DNA from: an uncultured Olsenella sp.
Lineage (GTDB): Bacteria; Actinomycetota; Coriobacteriia; Coriobacteriales; Atopobiaceae
Direction: 5' to 3'
NCBI GenBank assembly: GCA_949287335.1
Contig: CASEGE010000018.1
Location: 1 to 36,164, forward strand
Length of the DNA: 36,164 nucleotides
Position 1 is the first letter of the stretch. Every line of letters starts with the position of its first letter. Below are positions 1 to 7,432 of the stretch, piece after piece. A program made the translations under genes and the position numbers. The notes under the pieces were generated by a model. The model worked only from the letters and a program-made list of their open reading frames with translations. It searched no databases and was not told where the DNA came from.

Positions 1-1241
1 CGGCGCTCGAACCACGCGCGCGTCCACAGCGACTGCGCCTCGAGGTGCGCGGGCGGCATGTGGGCGGGGTCGGTTGAGTACTGGCCCCTCCGGCCGCGCA
101 GCCTCCGGTGCTCGGCGACGACCTCGCCGCCGTCCAGGACGGCGACCGTCGCGGCGCCGAGCCTGACGTCGACGGTCCTGCCGACCAGGCGGTGCGGCAC
201 GGAGTAGCGCATGTTGTCGCACTGCACGTGGTAGTCCGGCGACACCTTGCAGCGGCGCCACTCGTACCACTCGAAGGGGGCCGCGGGCAGCGGGCTCAGC
301 GCGGCCCTCTCCTCGCCGAGGAAGGCGTCGTCGCGGCTGCCCTCGCGCCTGGAGAACGGGCGGGCGTTGAGCGCGTCGACGAGGCGGCGCACCTCGGCGT
401 TCAGCTCATCGAAGGACGTGAACCTCTCCTCGGCCAGCGGGGCGAGCACCCACGTCTCGCACAGGTCGACGGCCTTCTCCGCGGACGCCTTGTCCCTCGG
501 CCTGCGCACGCGCGCCGGGACCACCGCGCAGCCGTAGTGCTCGGCCATCTCGAGGTAGGCGTCGTTGACCTTCACCGGCTCCGACCTGCGGCGGCGGTCC
601 GTGGCGGTGGCGCAGTTGTCGGGCACGAGGATGTCGGGGACCCCGCCGGCGGCCCGGAAGGCGTGCACGTGGGCCTGGATCCAGGAGCGCGTCCGCATGT
701 CGGGGAAGCACTCCGCGTAGACCCACGCCGACCAGGGGAACGACGCGACGAACAGGTACGCCGGCGACCGCCTGCCCGTCACGGGGTCGAAGACCGAGGC
801 GGCGAGCCCGGCCCAGTCGACGAGCATCGTCCTGCCGGGCTCGTGCGCGATGCGGGCGACGAGGTCGTGCGTCCGGGCGTAGTCGCCGACCTTCTTGCAG
901 AACTGCGAGTACTGGTAGAGGCGCTTGCCGCGCGGGTTACAATCGAGGTAGCGCGCCCACCGCGGCGCGAGCGTCATCTTCGGCACCCTCGCGAGCTGGT
1001 CGCAGACGCGCGCGTAGTCGGGCTCGAGGTACTCTTCGCCGCGCTTTGACCGGCCGTCGGCGAAGAGGCCCGAGACCTCCGCGTCCGTCATCGACTCCAG
1101 CCTCTCGGCGCCGATGCGCTCCTCCTCCATCTTCGCGGCGCACTTCGCCACCGTCGCCTTGCTGCAGCCGAGGGACCGGGCGGCCTCGTTCCAGCTCACC
1201 CCCCTCAGCAGCTGGCGCATAATCTCCTTCTTCGTGGCCAT
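1..1241 (-). CDS. istA: IS21-family transposase IstA (3' end cut by window edge)
   Basis: This is a DDE transposase that cuts and joins the ends of an IS21-type element; its ATPase partner IstB would lie beyond position 1. The frame is open from the ATG at 1241 to the window edge, giving 413 codons without a stop. Residues 14-35 look like a helix-turn-helix (WNEAARSLGCSKATVAK), as in IstA N-termini. The integrase-like core shows a DDE set: D142 in VDWAG, D208 in VPDNC and E255 in KASAEKAV. After the core comes a basic, beta-rich region (around YSVPHRLVGRTVDVR), typical of the IstA C-terminal part. Nothing visible is broken, so the gene may be functional, but the C-terminus is unseen. A long frame also exists on the opposite strand and is treated as a shadow of this gene. 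Confidence 0.93.
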   Translation of the reverse strand, partial: MATKKEIMRQLLRGVSWNEAARSLGCSKATVAKCAAKMEEERIGAERLESMTDAEVSGLFADGRSKRGEEYLEPDYARVCDQLARVPKMTLAPRWARYLDCNPRGKRLYQYSQFCKKVGDYARTHDLVARIAHEPGRTMLVDWAGLAASVFDPVTGRRSPAYLFVASFPWSAWVYAECFPDMRTRSWIQAHVHAFRAAGGVPDILVPDNCATATDRRRRSEPVKVNDAYLEMAEHYGCAVVPARVRRPRDKASAEKAVDLCETWVLAPLAEERFTSFDELNAEVRRLVDALNARPFSRREGSRDDAFLGEERAALSPLPAAPFEWYEWRRCKVSPDYHVQCDNMRYSVPHRLVGRTVDVRLGAATVAVLDGGEVVAEHRRLRGRRGQYSTDPAHMPPAHLEAQSLWTRAWFER

Positions 1242-1310
1242 GCGGGCCCCCTTCCAACGGGCGAGGGCGCCCGGATGGCGCCCTCCTCACTGAAAGGCTA
1301 TTGGATTCAC

Positions 1311-1376
1311 CGGCCGGTACCGGTTATACGGAACGCCGGTACCGCATATGCAGAACGGCGGTACCAACTAGGTGCA
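1311..1376. repeat. 22-bp tandem terminal repeats of the IS21-type element
   Basis: The palindrome GGTACC occurs at 1316-1321, 1338-1343 and 1360-1365, exactly 22 bp apart. The flanking bases are also repeated: on the minus strand the units read GGTACCGCCGTTCTGCATAT and GGTACCGGCGTTCCGTATAA, each 22 bp in full. Multiple terminal repeats of this size are characteristic of IS21-family ends, where the transposase binds. They lie between the istA start and the presumed outer end at 1376. Confidence 0.75.
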
Positions 1377-1391
1377 GTACTCAAGGAGCAC

Positions 1392-3542
1392 ATGAGGGGA
1401 AAGGTCTTTGGTCCCTCGGTTGCGGCTTCGGTCCTGGTTGCGGGCGCCCTTGTCCTCTGTCCTGGCGTGGCGGCCGTGGCAGACGAAATAACGCCGGTAG
1501 AGGGTTCTGAGGAAATAGTCCTTACGGCGGGGGAGTCCGATGACAAGACGTTGCCCCAGACTACGCTGGACGACTCTCCCATACCAAGCGCTACCCAGAC
1601 GGACGATGACCTTCTCACGGCCCCTGTTGAGGACGACGCCATCCCCAATGAGGATTCAACCAAAGTTGATTCCTCTTTGCCCTTGGACGATGAGGGCGAG
1701 AAGCCCTAGGATCCGCAGGGCGTTACCGAGGAGGATTTGGAGGGCGAATCCGACGATGACGTCACGCAAGATCCTGAGAACGTGTCTGAGGAGGACGTCA
1801 TTGACGACAAGACGCCTGAGGTGCCTTCCGTGCCGCAGGATCCCGTTGAGGATGCTGAGGGTGACGTTGTCCTTGATGACGACCCAATGCCCGGCGACGA
1901 CGATTCCAGCGCCGTTGTGACGACTGAGCCCGCTGAGCCCGTCGAGCAGAAGCCGTCCCAGACCCCGACCTCCCAGGCTCCGACCCTTAAGGCACCCTCC
2001 GCGACTACCAACGCGGTTTTCGCCGACAAGACGGAGGGGACGTCCGCCAAGGAGGATGTCGAAGCGACTGATGCCGTCTCCACCCAGACTCTTGAGGACG
2101 ACAAGGACGCCGACTCCAAGGACGCCTCGACCAAAGAAGATGCCGAGAATGCCGCTGAGCCCAAGGCCGCTGCGAAGGCAAAGGCCGAGAACGTCACGCT
2201 CTACCGTCTCTACAATCCCAACTCTGGCGAGCACCTTTACACCGAGGATGCCCACGAGCGAGACGTGCTCGCGCGCATCGGCTGGGTTTACGAGGGCTCG
2301 GCGTGGGTTTCTCCCGGCAAGTCCGAGGCTGTGGTCTATCGACTCTATAACCCCAACACGGGTGATCACCACTACACCAAGGACAAGCACGAGTATGACA
2401 CCCTTGGTAAGCTTGGCTGGAAGCAGGAGGGCAGGGCATGGTACGGCGCGGCCTCCACAGAGACCGCTCTCTTCCGCCTCTATAACCCCAACGCCTACGT
2501 TGGCACCCACCACTACACCTCGGACGCCAACGAGCGCCTGAACATGGTTGCCAACGGCTGGGTTTACGAGGGGATTGCCTGGTATGGCGTTGACATGGGA
2601 CCGGTTGCTCCCACGGGTGCCAAGCCCGGCTGGACGAGCAGCGGCGGCGCCAAGTTCTACATCAAGTCCGACGGCACGGCGGCAACGGGCTGGCAGACCA
2701 TCAACAACAAGCGCTACCACTTTGACAACAAGGGGCGCGCCTCGACGGGCGTTCAGGACGTTGACGGGAAGATCTACTACTTCGCGAGCGACGGCACCAC
2801 CAAGACGACCTGGCAGAAGCTCTCCGGCTACTGGTACTACTTCGACCCCTCGAGCGGTGCGCTGAGGCGTGACGGCTGGTTCACCCAGGGCAACGTCACC
2901 TACTACCTTGACCCCACCTCTGGCGCCATGGCCACGGGGGACAAGTGGATTGGCGGGTACCTGCGCAGCTTCACCTCCGACGGCGTCTGCACCAAGACCG
3001 GCTATCAGGTGAAGTGGAAGAACCTCTCGCTCTCCTCGCAGAACGTTACGCTCCCGAGCTACGCCAACGGCTCGTACTGGAGCTACGTGCACCCCACTAT
3101 CATCTCCGCTGACGCCACGCGCTCCGAGTGCATCGAGGCCTTCATCTCCGTTGCCTACGAGTACATGAGTGCCGGCACGCGCTGGGTGGACAACAACTGC
3201 AGCCGCCCCGGCACCACGGTCGACTGCTCCGGCCTTGTGATGGAGGGCCTTTACGCGTGCGGCATGGACCTCACGGGTGCCGCGGGCGGGGACTACAACC
3301 CCTACAGCAAGTACTACTGGAACCATAGCTTTGCCAACACCTGGAGAAAGAACCAGACCTTCCAGCCGGTCTCGCTCAGTAAGATCGAGCGCGGCGACAT
3401 CATCTACTACGAGGGCCACGTTGCCATCTACCTTGGCAACGGGAAGATCATCGAGTCCACCTCGGTAGCGTCTAACGTGCGTGTGGGGAGCATGTACGCG
3501 CCGGGAACCATACTCGGGGCGGCGCGACCCTTTACCAAGTAA
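1392..3542 (+). pseudogene. Secreted NlpC/P60 cell-wall hydrolase with DUF5648 and choline-binding-type repeats, interrupted by an in-frame TAG
   Basis: The ATG at 1392 follows AAGGAG (1383-1388) by only 3 bp. It starts a clear signal peptide (MRGKVFGPS, hydrophobic core, cleavage near AVA-30). A very acidic, low-complexity stalk follows. Codon 106 (1707-1709) is TAG, yet the same frame stays open through 1710-3542 with unchanged composition, so one gene is interrupted by a single stop, probably CAG to TAG. Downstream of the stalk are three DUF5648-like repeats (YRLYNPNSGEHLYT, YRLYNPNTGDHHYT, FRLYNPNAYVGTHHYT). Next come choline/glucan-binding-type repeats (GWQTINNKRYHF, GKIYYFASDG, YWYYFDPSSG). 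The C-terminus is an NlpC/P60 domain with its cysteine in DCSGL (C612) and a histidine in EGHVAIYLG (H676). The intact protein would be an exported peptidoglycan endopeptidase of about 716 residues. As read, only a 105-residue exported acidic peptide would be made unless the stop is read through. A TTG at 1737 could restart the frame but would lack a signal peptide. Confidence 0.85.
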
Positions 3543-3548
3543 CAAGTT

Positions 3549-3583
3549 CGGGGCGGGGAGCCTAAGCTCCTCGCCCCGATTTC
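3549..3583. terminator. Bidirectional Rho-independent terminator
   Basis: A 13-bp stem with one G-T wobble (arms 3549-3561 and 3566-3578, loop CTAA) is followed by ATTTCGTTT. It lies between the convergent NlpC/P60 and FmdB genes and could serve both. Confidence 0.8.
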
Positions 3584-3606
3584 GTTTGCTCCCTTGGTTG
3601 CGTCCG

Positions 3607-3834
3607 CTAGTCGCAGGCCTTGCAGCCCTCGCACTTCTCGGACGAGCCCGCGCCCTTGCCGCGCTGGTCGGTGTTGTAGAAGCCCGAGCCCTTGAAGACG
3701 ATGCCGGACGGGTCAAAGACGCGATCTGCCTCGTGTCCGCAGCTGGGGCAGCTCACCGTGGGGTGGGCGCTCATGGGGTGCTCAACCTCAAACGTTGCCC
3801 CGCACTCGGGGCAGTGGTAGTCGTAACGTGCCAT
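3607..3834 (-). CDS. FmdB-family zinc-ribbon protein
   Basis: This is a 75-residue protein starting MARYDYHCPECGATFE. The N-terminal half is a FmdB/CxxC_CXXC_SSSS-type zinc ribbon with C8, C11, C29 and C32 (CPEC and CPSC) as evident metal ligands. The middle GIVFKGSGFYNTD is the typical FmdB segment. The C-terminus has a further CEGCKACD cluster that may be flexible or bind metal. The name comes from a putative regulator near formamidase genes; the role of most members is unknown, and nothing here shows a specific function. It is transcribed alone and converges on the terminator at 3549-3583. The roughly 137-bp gap up to 3972 must hold its promoter and that of the divergent fusion gene. Confidence 0.88.
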   Translation of the reverse strand: MARYDYHCPECGATFEVEHPMSAHPTVSCPSCGHEADRVFDPSGIVFKGSGFYNTDQRGKGAGSSEKCEGCKACD

Positions 3835-3971
3835 TGCAGATCCTCCGCGACGCTTTCATCCAAACGCAAGATACTTTACCCAACGAGCGCCCCTGCGGGC
3901 GCGAGGTTTTTCTCGCCGGGCGGTATATCATCATATCTGCTTTCTGTTGGGCTCGGATCAGTGGGGGAGCG

Positions 3972-5330
3972 ATGGAGATAACGGGAGCCATCTTTGACTG
4001 CGACGGCACGCTCGTCGACTCGATGAGCATGTGGAAGGGTTCCTACGACTGGCTCTACGCCCATTACGGCGTTCCCGGCGCGCCCATGGAGGTCGTTGAG
4101 CCGCTCTCCCTTGCGGACGCGTGCGACCTCTTCTACAACGAGTACGGTATGGGCTCCTCTCCCGAGGAGGTCTACGAGACGCTCTGCGCCCACGTGCGCG
4201 AGGGCTACGAGACCGTGGTCACGCTCATGCCCGGTGTGCGCGATTTCCTTGATGAGCTGCGCGCGGCGGGCGTTCCCATGATCATCGCCTCGTCCACGCC
4301 GGTGCGCGAGCTCAGGCACGCGCTTGCGACCCATGGCCTGACGGACTACTTCCTTGACGTTGTGAGCACCGAGGACGTGGGTGGTAGGGACAAGGAGTTT
4401 CCGGACGTCTACCTTGAGGCGTGCCGTCGCCTGGGAACGAGCCGCGAGACCACGTGGGTCTTCGAGGACGCGCCGTTTGGCGTCCGCTCCGCGCACCGGG
4501 CCGGCTTTGCCGTCGTTGGACTCATGAACGACCACGACGGGCGCCGCGAGGAGGACGTTCGCCCGTGGTGTGACGTGTACTGCCACGGGTACGCCGAGCT
4601 CTCCCTCAACCTGCTGCGAGACTACGAGCGTCCCGTCGCGGCGGTGGGCGACCCCCTGCGCGCCCTTGTGGTGGATGGGTCTCCCGAGCCTAGCTCGCCC
4701 GAGCTCGTGGCGTTTCTTTCCGATGGGTCTGACTACGTGATCTGCGCGGATGGGGGCGCGGACGTGTGCCGTCGCGCCGGCATTGCGCCGGACGTCTTCT
4801 GCGGGGACTCCGACTCGGCGTCGGACGAGGCCGCCTCATGGGCTGCCTCCGCGGCGCGGACCTGCGTGCGCTTTCCCGTTGAGAAGTACGCGACCGACCT
4901 TGCTCTTGCCATCGACTGCGCGCGGCACGAGGCGGCTCGCCGTGCGGCCCCGCTTGCGCTGACGGTGACGTGCGGCTCTGGCGGGCGCGCCGATCACTCT
5001 CTCGCGGTTGTGGGCCTGCTTGCGGGTGCGGGCTGTGCCTCTGCGCGCATCGTTGAGGACGGCTATGAGATGAGGATTGTCTCCCCGGAGGGGGAGAGCT
5101 GCTGGCGGCTGGGTCCAGATGCCGTGGGCAGGACCTTCTCGGCCGTTGCCGTGGCGCCCGACACGTGCGTGAGCGAGCGGGGCATGCAATGGGAGCTTTC
5201 CGACAAGTCCATGGGGCTTCTCGACGACCTGGGCATCTCCAACGTTGTGGTGTCCCCGGACGCCGAGATCTCCTGCACCTCCGGCCGCGTTGCCGCGTAC
5301 GTGCTGGGGACAACAAAAACGCCACAATAA
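3972..5330 (+). CDS. HAD phosphatase fused to thiamine pyrophosphokinase
   Basis: This 452-residue protein has two enzymes in one chain. Residues 1 to about 215 are a beta-phosphoglucomutase-like HAD hydrolase: motif I FDCDGTLVDS with D9 and D11, motif II in IIASSTP, motif III K141, and motif IV FEDAPFG. Residues from about 228 to 452 are a thiamine pyrophosphokinase: CADGGA (258-263), GDSDS (278-282), EKYATDLAL (304-312) and GGRADH (337-342). This enzyme type transfers pyrophosphate from ATP to thiamine, giving thiamine diphosphate. The ATG at 3972 with GGGGGAG just upstream is chosen; the frame is open further upstream but lacks HAD homology there. Thiamine pyrophosphokinase also precedes rpmB in Bacillus (thiN), so the position is conserved and the HAD part is the addition. 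An attractive but unproven idea is that the HAD half dephosphorylates thiamine monophosphate to feed the kinase half. Confidence 0.9.
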   Translation: MEITGAIFDCDGTLVDSMSMWKGSYDWLYAHYGVPGAPMEVVEPLSLADACDLFYNEYGMGSSPEEVYETLCAHVREGYETVVTLMPGVRDFLDELRAAGVPMIIASSTPVRELRHALATHGLTDYFLDVVSTEDVGGRDKEFPDVYLEACRRLGTSRETTWVFEDAPFGVRSAHRAGFAVVGLMNDHDGRREEDVRPWCDVYCHGYAELSLNLLRDYERPVAAVGDPLRALVVDGSPEPSSPELVAFLSDGSDYVICADGGADVCRRAGIAPDVFCGDSDSASDEAASWAASAARTCVRFPVEKYATDLALAIDCARHEAARRAAPLALTVTCGSGGRADHSLAVVGLLAGAGCASARIVEDGYEMRIVSPEGESCWRLGPDAVGRTFSAVAVAPDTCVSERGMQWELSDKSMGLLDDLGISNVVVSPDAEISCTSGRVAAYVLGTTKTPQ

Positions 5331-5344
5331 GTTGGGGTTTGCCC

Positions 5345-5372
5345 TTGCAGGGCCCACCGCATGTGCTATAGT
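5345..5372 (+). promoter_or_regulatory. Probable rpmB promoter with extended -10
   Basis: TTGCAG at 5345-5350, a 16-bp spacer and TATAGT at 5367-5372 preceded by TGC form a good extended -10 promoter. It lies about 60 bp upstream of the rpmB start. The core GTGCTATAGTT is the same as in front of rpmF. Confidence 0.65.
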
Positions 5373-5391
5373 TGGCGAGCTGTGTAAATGC

Positions 5392-5413
5392 GGGCGCGAG
5401 GAGCGCCGCGCCC
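5392..5413 (+). promoter_or_regulatory. Hairpin in the rpmB leader
   Basis: GGGCGCG (5392-5398) and CGCGCCC (5407-5413) form a perfect 7-bp stem that ends 2 bp before the ribosome binding site GAGGAGG (5416-5422). It could modulate ribosomal protein synthesis. There is no proof, and such stems are common in GC-rich leaders. Confidence 0.35.
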
Positions 5414-5429
5414 CCGAGGAGGTACGAGC

Positions 5430-5618
5430 ATGTCCAAGGTTTGTGAGTTCTGCGGCAAGCACGCCGTTGCCGGTCATTCCATCAGCCACTCCAACCGTGT
5501 GGTTAACCGCACGTTCAAGCCGAACATCCAGCGCGTCACCGTCGTTGTTGACGGTCACCGTCGCAAGGCCAACGTCTGCTCTCGTTGCCTTAAGTCCGGC
5601 AAGATTGCCCGCAGCTAG
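5430..5618 (+). CDS. rpmB: Large ribosomal subunit protein bL28
   Basis: This is a 62-residue protein starting MSKVCEFCGKHAVAGHSISH, with the bL28 core NRTFKPNIQRV. It belongs to the cysteine-containing form of L28: CEFC near the N-terminus and CSRC near the C-terminus would bind zinc. The start at 5430 has GAGGAGG (5416-5422) 7 bp upstream. It has its own promoter and a terminator directly after it, so it is probably monocistronic. The thiamine pyrophosphokinase-rpmB order is the same as in Bacillus, where yloU (asp23-like) would follow; here a repeat array and the lysine cluster come between. Confidence 0.97.
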   Translation: MSKVCEFCGKHAVAGHSISHSNRVVNRTFKPNIQRVTVVVDGHRRKANVCSRCLKSGKIARS

Positions 5619-5641
5619 TTCTGCGCAACATCGAGTGAGCT

Positions 5642-5671
5642 GGAGGCTGCCCTCGGGTGGCCTCCTTTTTT
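5642..5671 (+). terminator. Rho-independent terminator of rpmB
   Basis: The stem GGAGGC (5642-5647) / GCCTCC (5660-5665) encloses an inner GCC/GGG pairing and is followed by six T (5666-5671). The first repeat of the 61-bp array starts 9 bp after the T run. Confidence 0.85.
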
Positions 5672-5679
5672 ATCCCTAA

Positions 5680-6194
5680 CCGTCCAGAAGCTGCCCGTGT
5701 TAGTGGTTGGGGCGGATTGTGGACGGTTCTTCTCCCCAAACCGTCCAGCTGCCGCCTGTATGTGAAATTGGGGCGGCGCCCGGACGTTTTCATTCTCAAG
5801 ACCGTCCAGAACCTGCCCGTATCTGAGGTTGGGGCGGGCCGTGGACGGTTTACGGTTCCAGACCGTCCGAAACCTGCCCGCACCCAAGGTAGGGGCAAGT
5901 TGTGGACGGTCTACAGTTCCAGACCGTCCGGAACCTGCCCGTACCCAAGGTTGGGGCGGATTGTGGCCGGTTCTTCTCTTCAAATCGTCCGGAACTAGCC
6001 TGTAGTTGAGGAGGGGGCAGGTTGTGGACGGATTCTCTCGTCAAAATGTCCGAAACCTGCCCGCACCCAAGGTAGGGGCAAGTTGTGGACGGTTTACGGT
6101 TCCAGACCGTCCGGGACCCGCCCGTACCCAAGGTAGGGGCGGGATTTGGACGAAATTCGGTCTCAGACTGTCCGGAAGCAGCCCGTGCTTATCG
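5680..6194. repeat. Tandem array of 61-bp dyad repeats (eight units plus a partial ninth)
   Basis: Units begin at 5680, 5741, 5802, 5863, 5924, 5985, 6046, 6107 and 6168, so the period is exactly 61 bp throughout. A typical unit starts CCGTCCGGAACCTGCCC and carries the inverted partner GGGGCGGGTTGTGGACGG, followed by a linker of two types: TTTACGGTTCCAGA, or TTCTTCTC plus C/T plus CAAA. Each unit is therefore an imperfect inverted repeat. A second dyad (GGACGGT / ACCGTCC) spans the junctions between some units. Units 4 and 7 are nearly identical, suggesting block duplication; units 2 and 6 are more diverged. Because 61 is not a multiple of three, no coding frame is conserved. The array fills the gap between the rpmB terminator and the stop of the minus-strand deacetylase gene. 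Confidence 0.95.
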
Positions 6195-6206
6195 GCTGTC
6201 GTATCG

Positions 6207-7358
6207 TTACGCCATCGTGAGCAGTCGGCGGTATGCGGCAACGCCGGCGAGAAGGACCTGTTCGTCAAAGTCAAAGCGGTCGGAGTGGAGCGGCGTGCCC
6301 GTTCCGGTTCCCAGAAGCAGGAACACGCCGGGCAGCGCGCGCTGGTAGAAGGAGAAGTCCTCGGCTATGAGCAGCGGCTCATCCACGTACTCGAGCTTGG
6401 GAAGCGCGGCCTTCACCGCATTATAGAGGTGCGGGTCGTTCACGACGGGCGGATATCCCTCCGAGAAGGTGAGCTCGACCGTGCAGCCCTCGGTTCGCGC
6501 AGCGTTCTCGGCAAGCGCCGCGATTGCCTCGCGCGCCCGATCGAACATCGTGTCCGAGAAGACGCGCAGGCTTCCCTCGGCGCACGCGTGACCTGCAATG
6601 GCGTTTCTCACGGTTCCGGCCTCGAGCCTGCCAAAGCGCAGCAGGCAGGGCTCGTTCCTCTTTACCGCAAAGCGCCCGCAGGCCGCCTCGGCGGAGGGGA
6701 CAAAGCGTGTTGCCGCGGCAAGGGCGTCACGTCCTTCTCGCCAACGCGCGATGTGGCTTGATACGCCCGTGAAGGTTGCCGTGACCTCGCTGGAGCGGGC
6801 GAGCAGTGCCCCGGGGCGCGTCGCTATGACACCGGCGGGAAGGTCCGGCCAGAGATGGAACCCAAAGATGCGCTCCACCTTGTAACGCTCAAAGACGCCG
6901 CTCTCGCAGACCATCCGCGCCCCGCCCGTCGTCTCTTCAGTGGGCTGGAAGACGAGAAGCACGTTGCGCGGCAGCTCGTCAGCGCTCGTCGTTGAATCCT
7001 GCCCCGCTATGACACGATCGAGCCAGGTTGCCGCCGCAAGCGCCATGGCCATGTGCCCGTCGTGGCCGCAGGCGTGCATGCGCCCCGCTCGCTCGCTCGC
7101 GTAGGGGGCGCCGGTCATCTCGGAGACGGGGAGGGCGTCCATGTCCGCTCGCAGGGCAACGGCGCTTTTGCGCCCAAGGTCAAACCAGGCGCACACGGTG
7201 CTCCTGCAGGGGGAGAAGACCTCGCACGAGAGCCCCTCGAGCACGCTGCGAACGTACGCCACCGTCTCCGGTAGGTCAAAGTCGAGCTCCGGAATGCGGT
7301 GCAGGTCACGGCGCCAGCGGGTGAGGGCGGCGAGCTCAAGGTTCTTCTCGGTGGACAT
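6207..7358 (-). CDS. M20 amidohydrolase, probable N-acetyldiaminopimelate deacetylase
   Basis: This 383-residue protein is an M20D-type metallo-amidohydrolase. Metal and catalytic motifs are LRADMDALP (about 69-77), HACGHDGH (95-102), PTEE (139-142), FHLW (H168) and AEDFSFY near the C-terminus. Family members hydrolyse N-acyl amino acids: hippurate, N-acetylcysteine, indole-acetyl conjugates or N-acetyl-L,L-diaminopimelate. The DapH-type acetyltransferase and other DAP genes nearby make N-acetyl-DAP deacetylation (as in Bacillus YkuR/DapL) the best guess, but this is inference from context. The ATG at 7358 is chosen because GGAGGA lies just upstream of it; the TTG 12 bp earlier would overlap that site. 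The gene is divergent from the riboswitch-lysA unit, so it is not under that riboswitch. Confidence 0.85.
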   Translation of the reverse strand: MSTEKNLELAALTRWRRDLHRIPELDFDLPETVAYVRSVLEGLSCEVFSPCRSTVCAWFDLGRKSAVALRADMDALPVSEMTGAPYASERAGRMHACGHDGHMAMALAAATWLDRVIAGQDSTTSADELPRNVLLVFQPTEETTGGARMVCESGVFERYKVERIFGFHLWPDLPAGVIATRPGALLARSSEVTATFTGVSSHIARWREGRDALAAATRFVPSAEAACGRFAVKRNEPCLLRFGRLEAGTVRNAIAGHACAEGSLRVFSDTMFDRAREAIAALAENAARTEGCTVELTFSEGYPPVVNDPHLYNAVKAALPKLEYVDEPLLIAEDFSFYQRALPGVFLLLGTGTGTPLHSDRFDFDEQVLLAGVAAYRRLLTMA

Positions 7359-7414
7359 GGCTTCCTCCAATCGTTACGAGAGTATATCAGCCGCTCATTT
7401 CCAAACGGGCACAT

Positions 7415-7422
7415 GCTACAGT
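7415..7422 (+). promoter_or_regulatory. -10 element of the lysA riboswitch transcript
   Basis: TACAGT (7417-7422) is preceded by ATGC, giving the TGCTANNNT pattern seen at other promoters in the window. A start about 7 bp downstream would fall just before the riboswitch P1 stem at 7433. The -35 region is weak. Confidence 0.5.
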
Positions 7423-7432
7423 GGTCACACTC

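Larger units (their letters stand above)
1..1376 (-). mobile_element. IS21-family insertion sequence, istA-proximal end (partial)
   Basis: The element is read on the minus strand. It holds the upstream part of istA and the terminal repeats in front of it. The likely outer end is the TG/CA dinucleotide at 1375-1376: on the minus strand the terminus reads TGCACCTAGTTGG, and IS21-type ends usually begin with TG. The rest of istA, istB and the other end lie left of the window, so the element's integrity and its target duplication cannot be judged. The exact boundary is inferred from the repeats. Confidence 0.75.

Noticed and set aside
108-1049. 313-codon open frame on the plus strand
   Set aside because: It lies antisense to the convincing istA frame; its Arg/Ala/Val-rich, motif-free protein is typical of GC-rich shadow frames.
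1737-3542. Independent gene starting at the TTG at 1737
   Set aside because: It is in frame with the upstream signal-peptide part and has no export signal of its own, so one interrupted gene is the simpler reading.
1656-3716. 686-codon antisense frame across the NlpC/P60 gene
   Set aside because: The plus-strand frame carries clear domains; the antisense product is low-complexity Val/Gly/Arg sequence without motifs.
3795-3971. Upstream extension of the HAD-kinase fusion
   Set aside because: The frame is open, but residues before the ATG at 3972 show no HAD homology and overlap the FmdB gene start on the other strand; a good ribosome site precedes 3972.
5590-6131. Protein-coding frames across the 61-bp array on both strands
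   Set aside because: The period is not a multiple of three, so each unit changes frame; the predicted peptides are just the repeat read in rotating frames and no ribosome site supports them.
5680-6194. CRISPR array
   Set aside because: The whole 61-bp unit is repeated, with no unique spacers of constant size, and no cas genes are seen.
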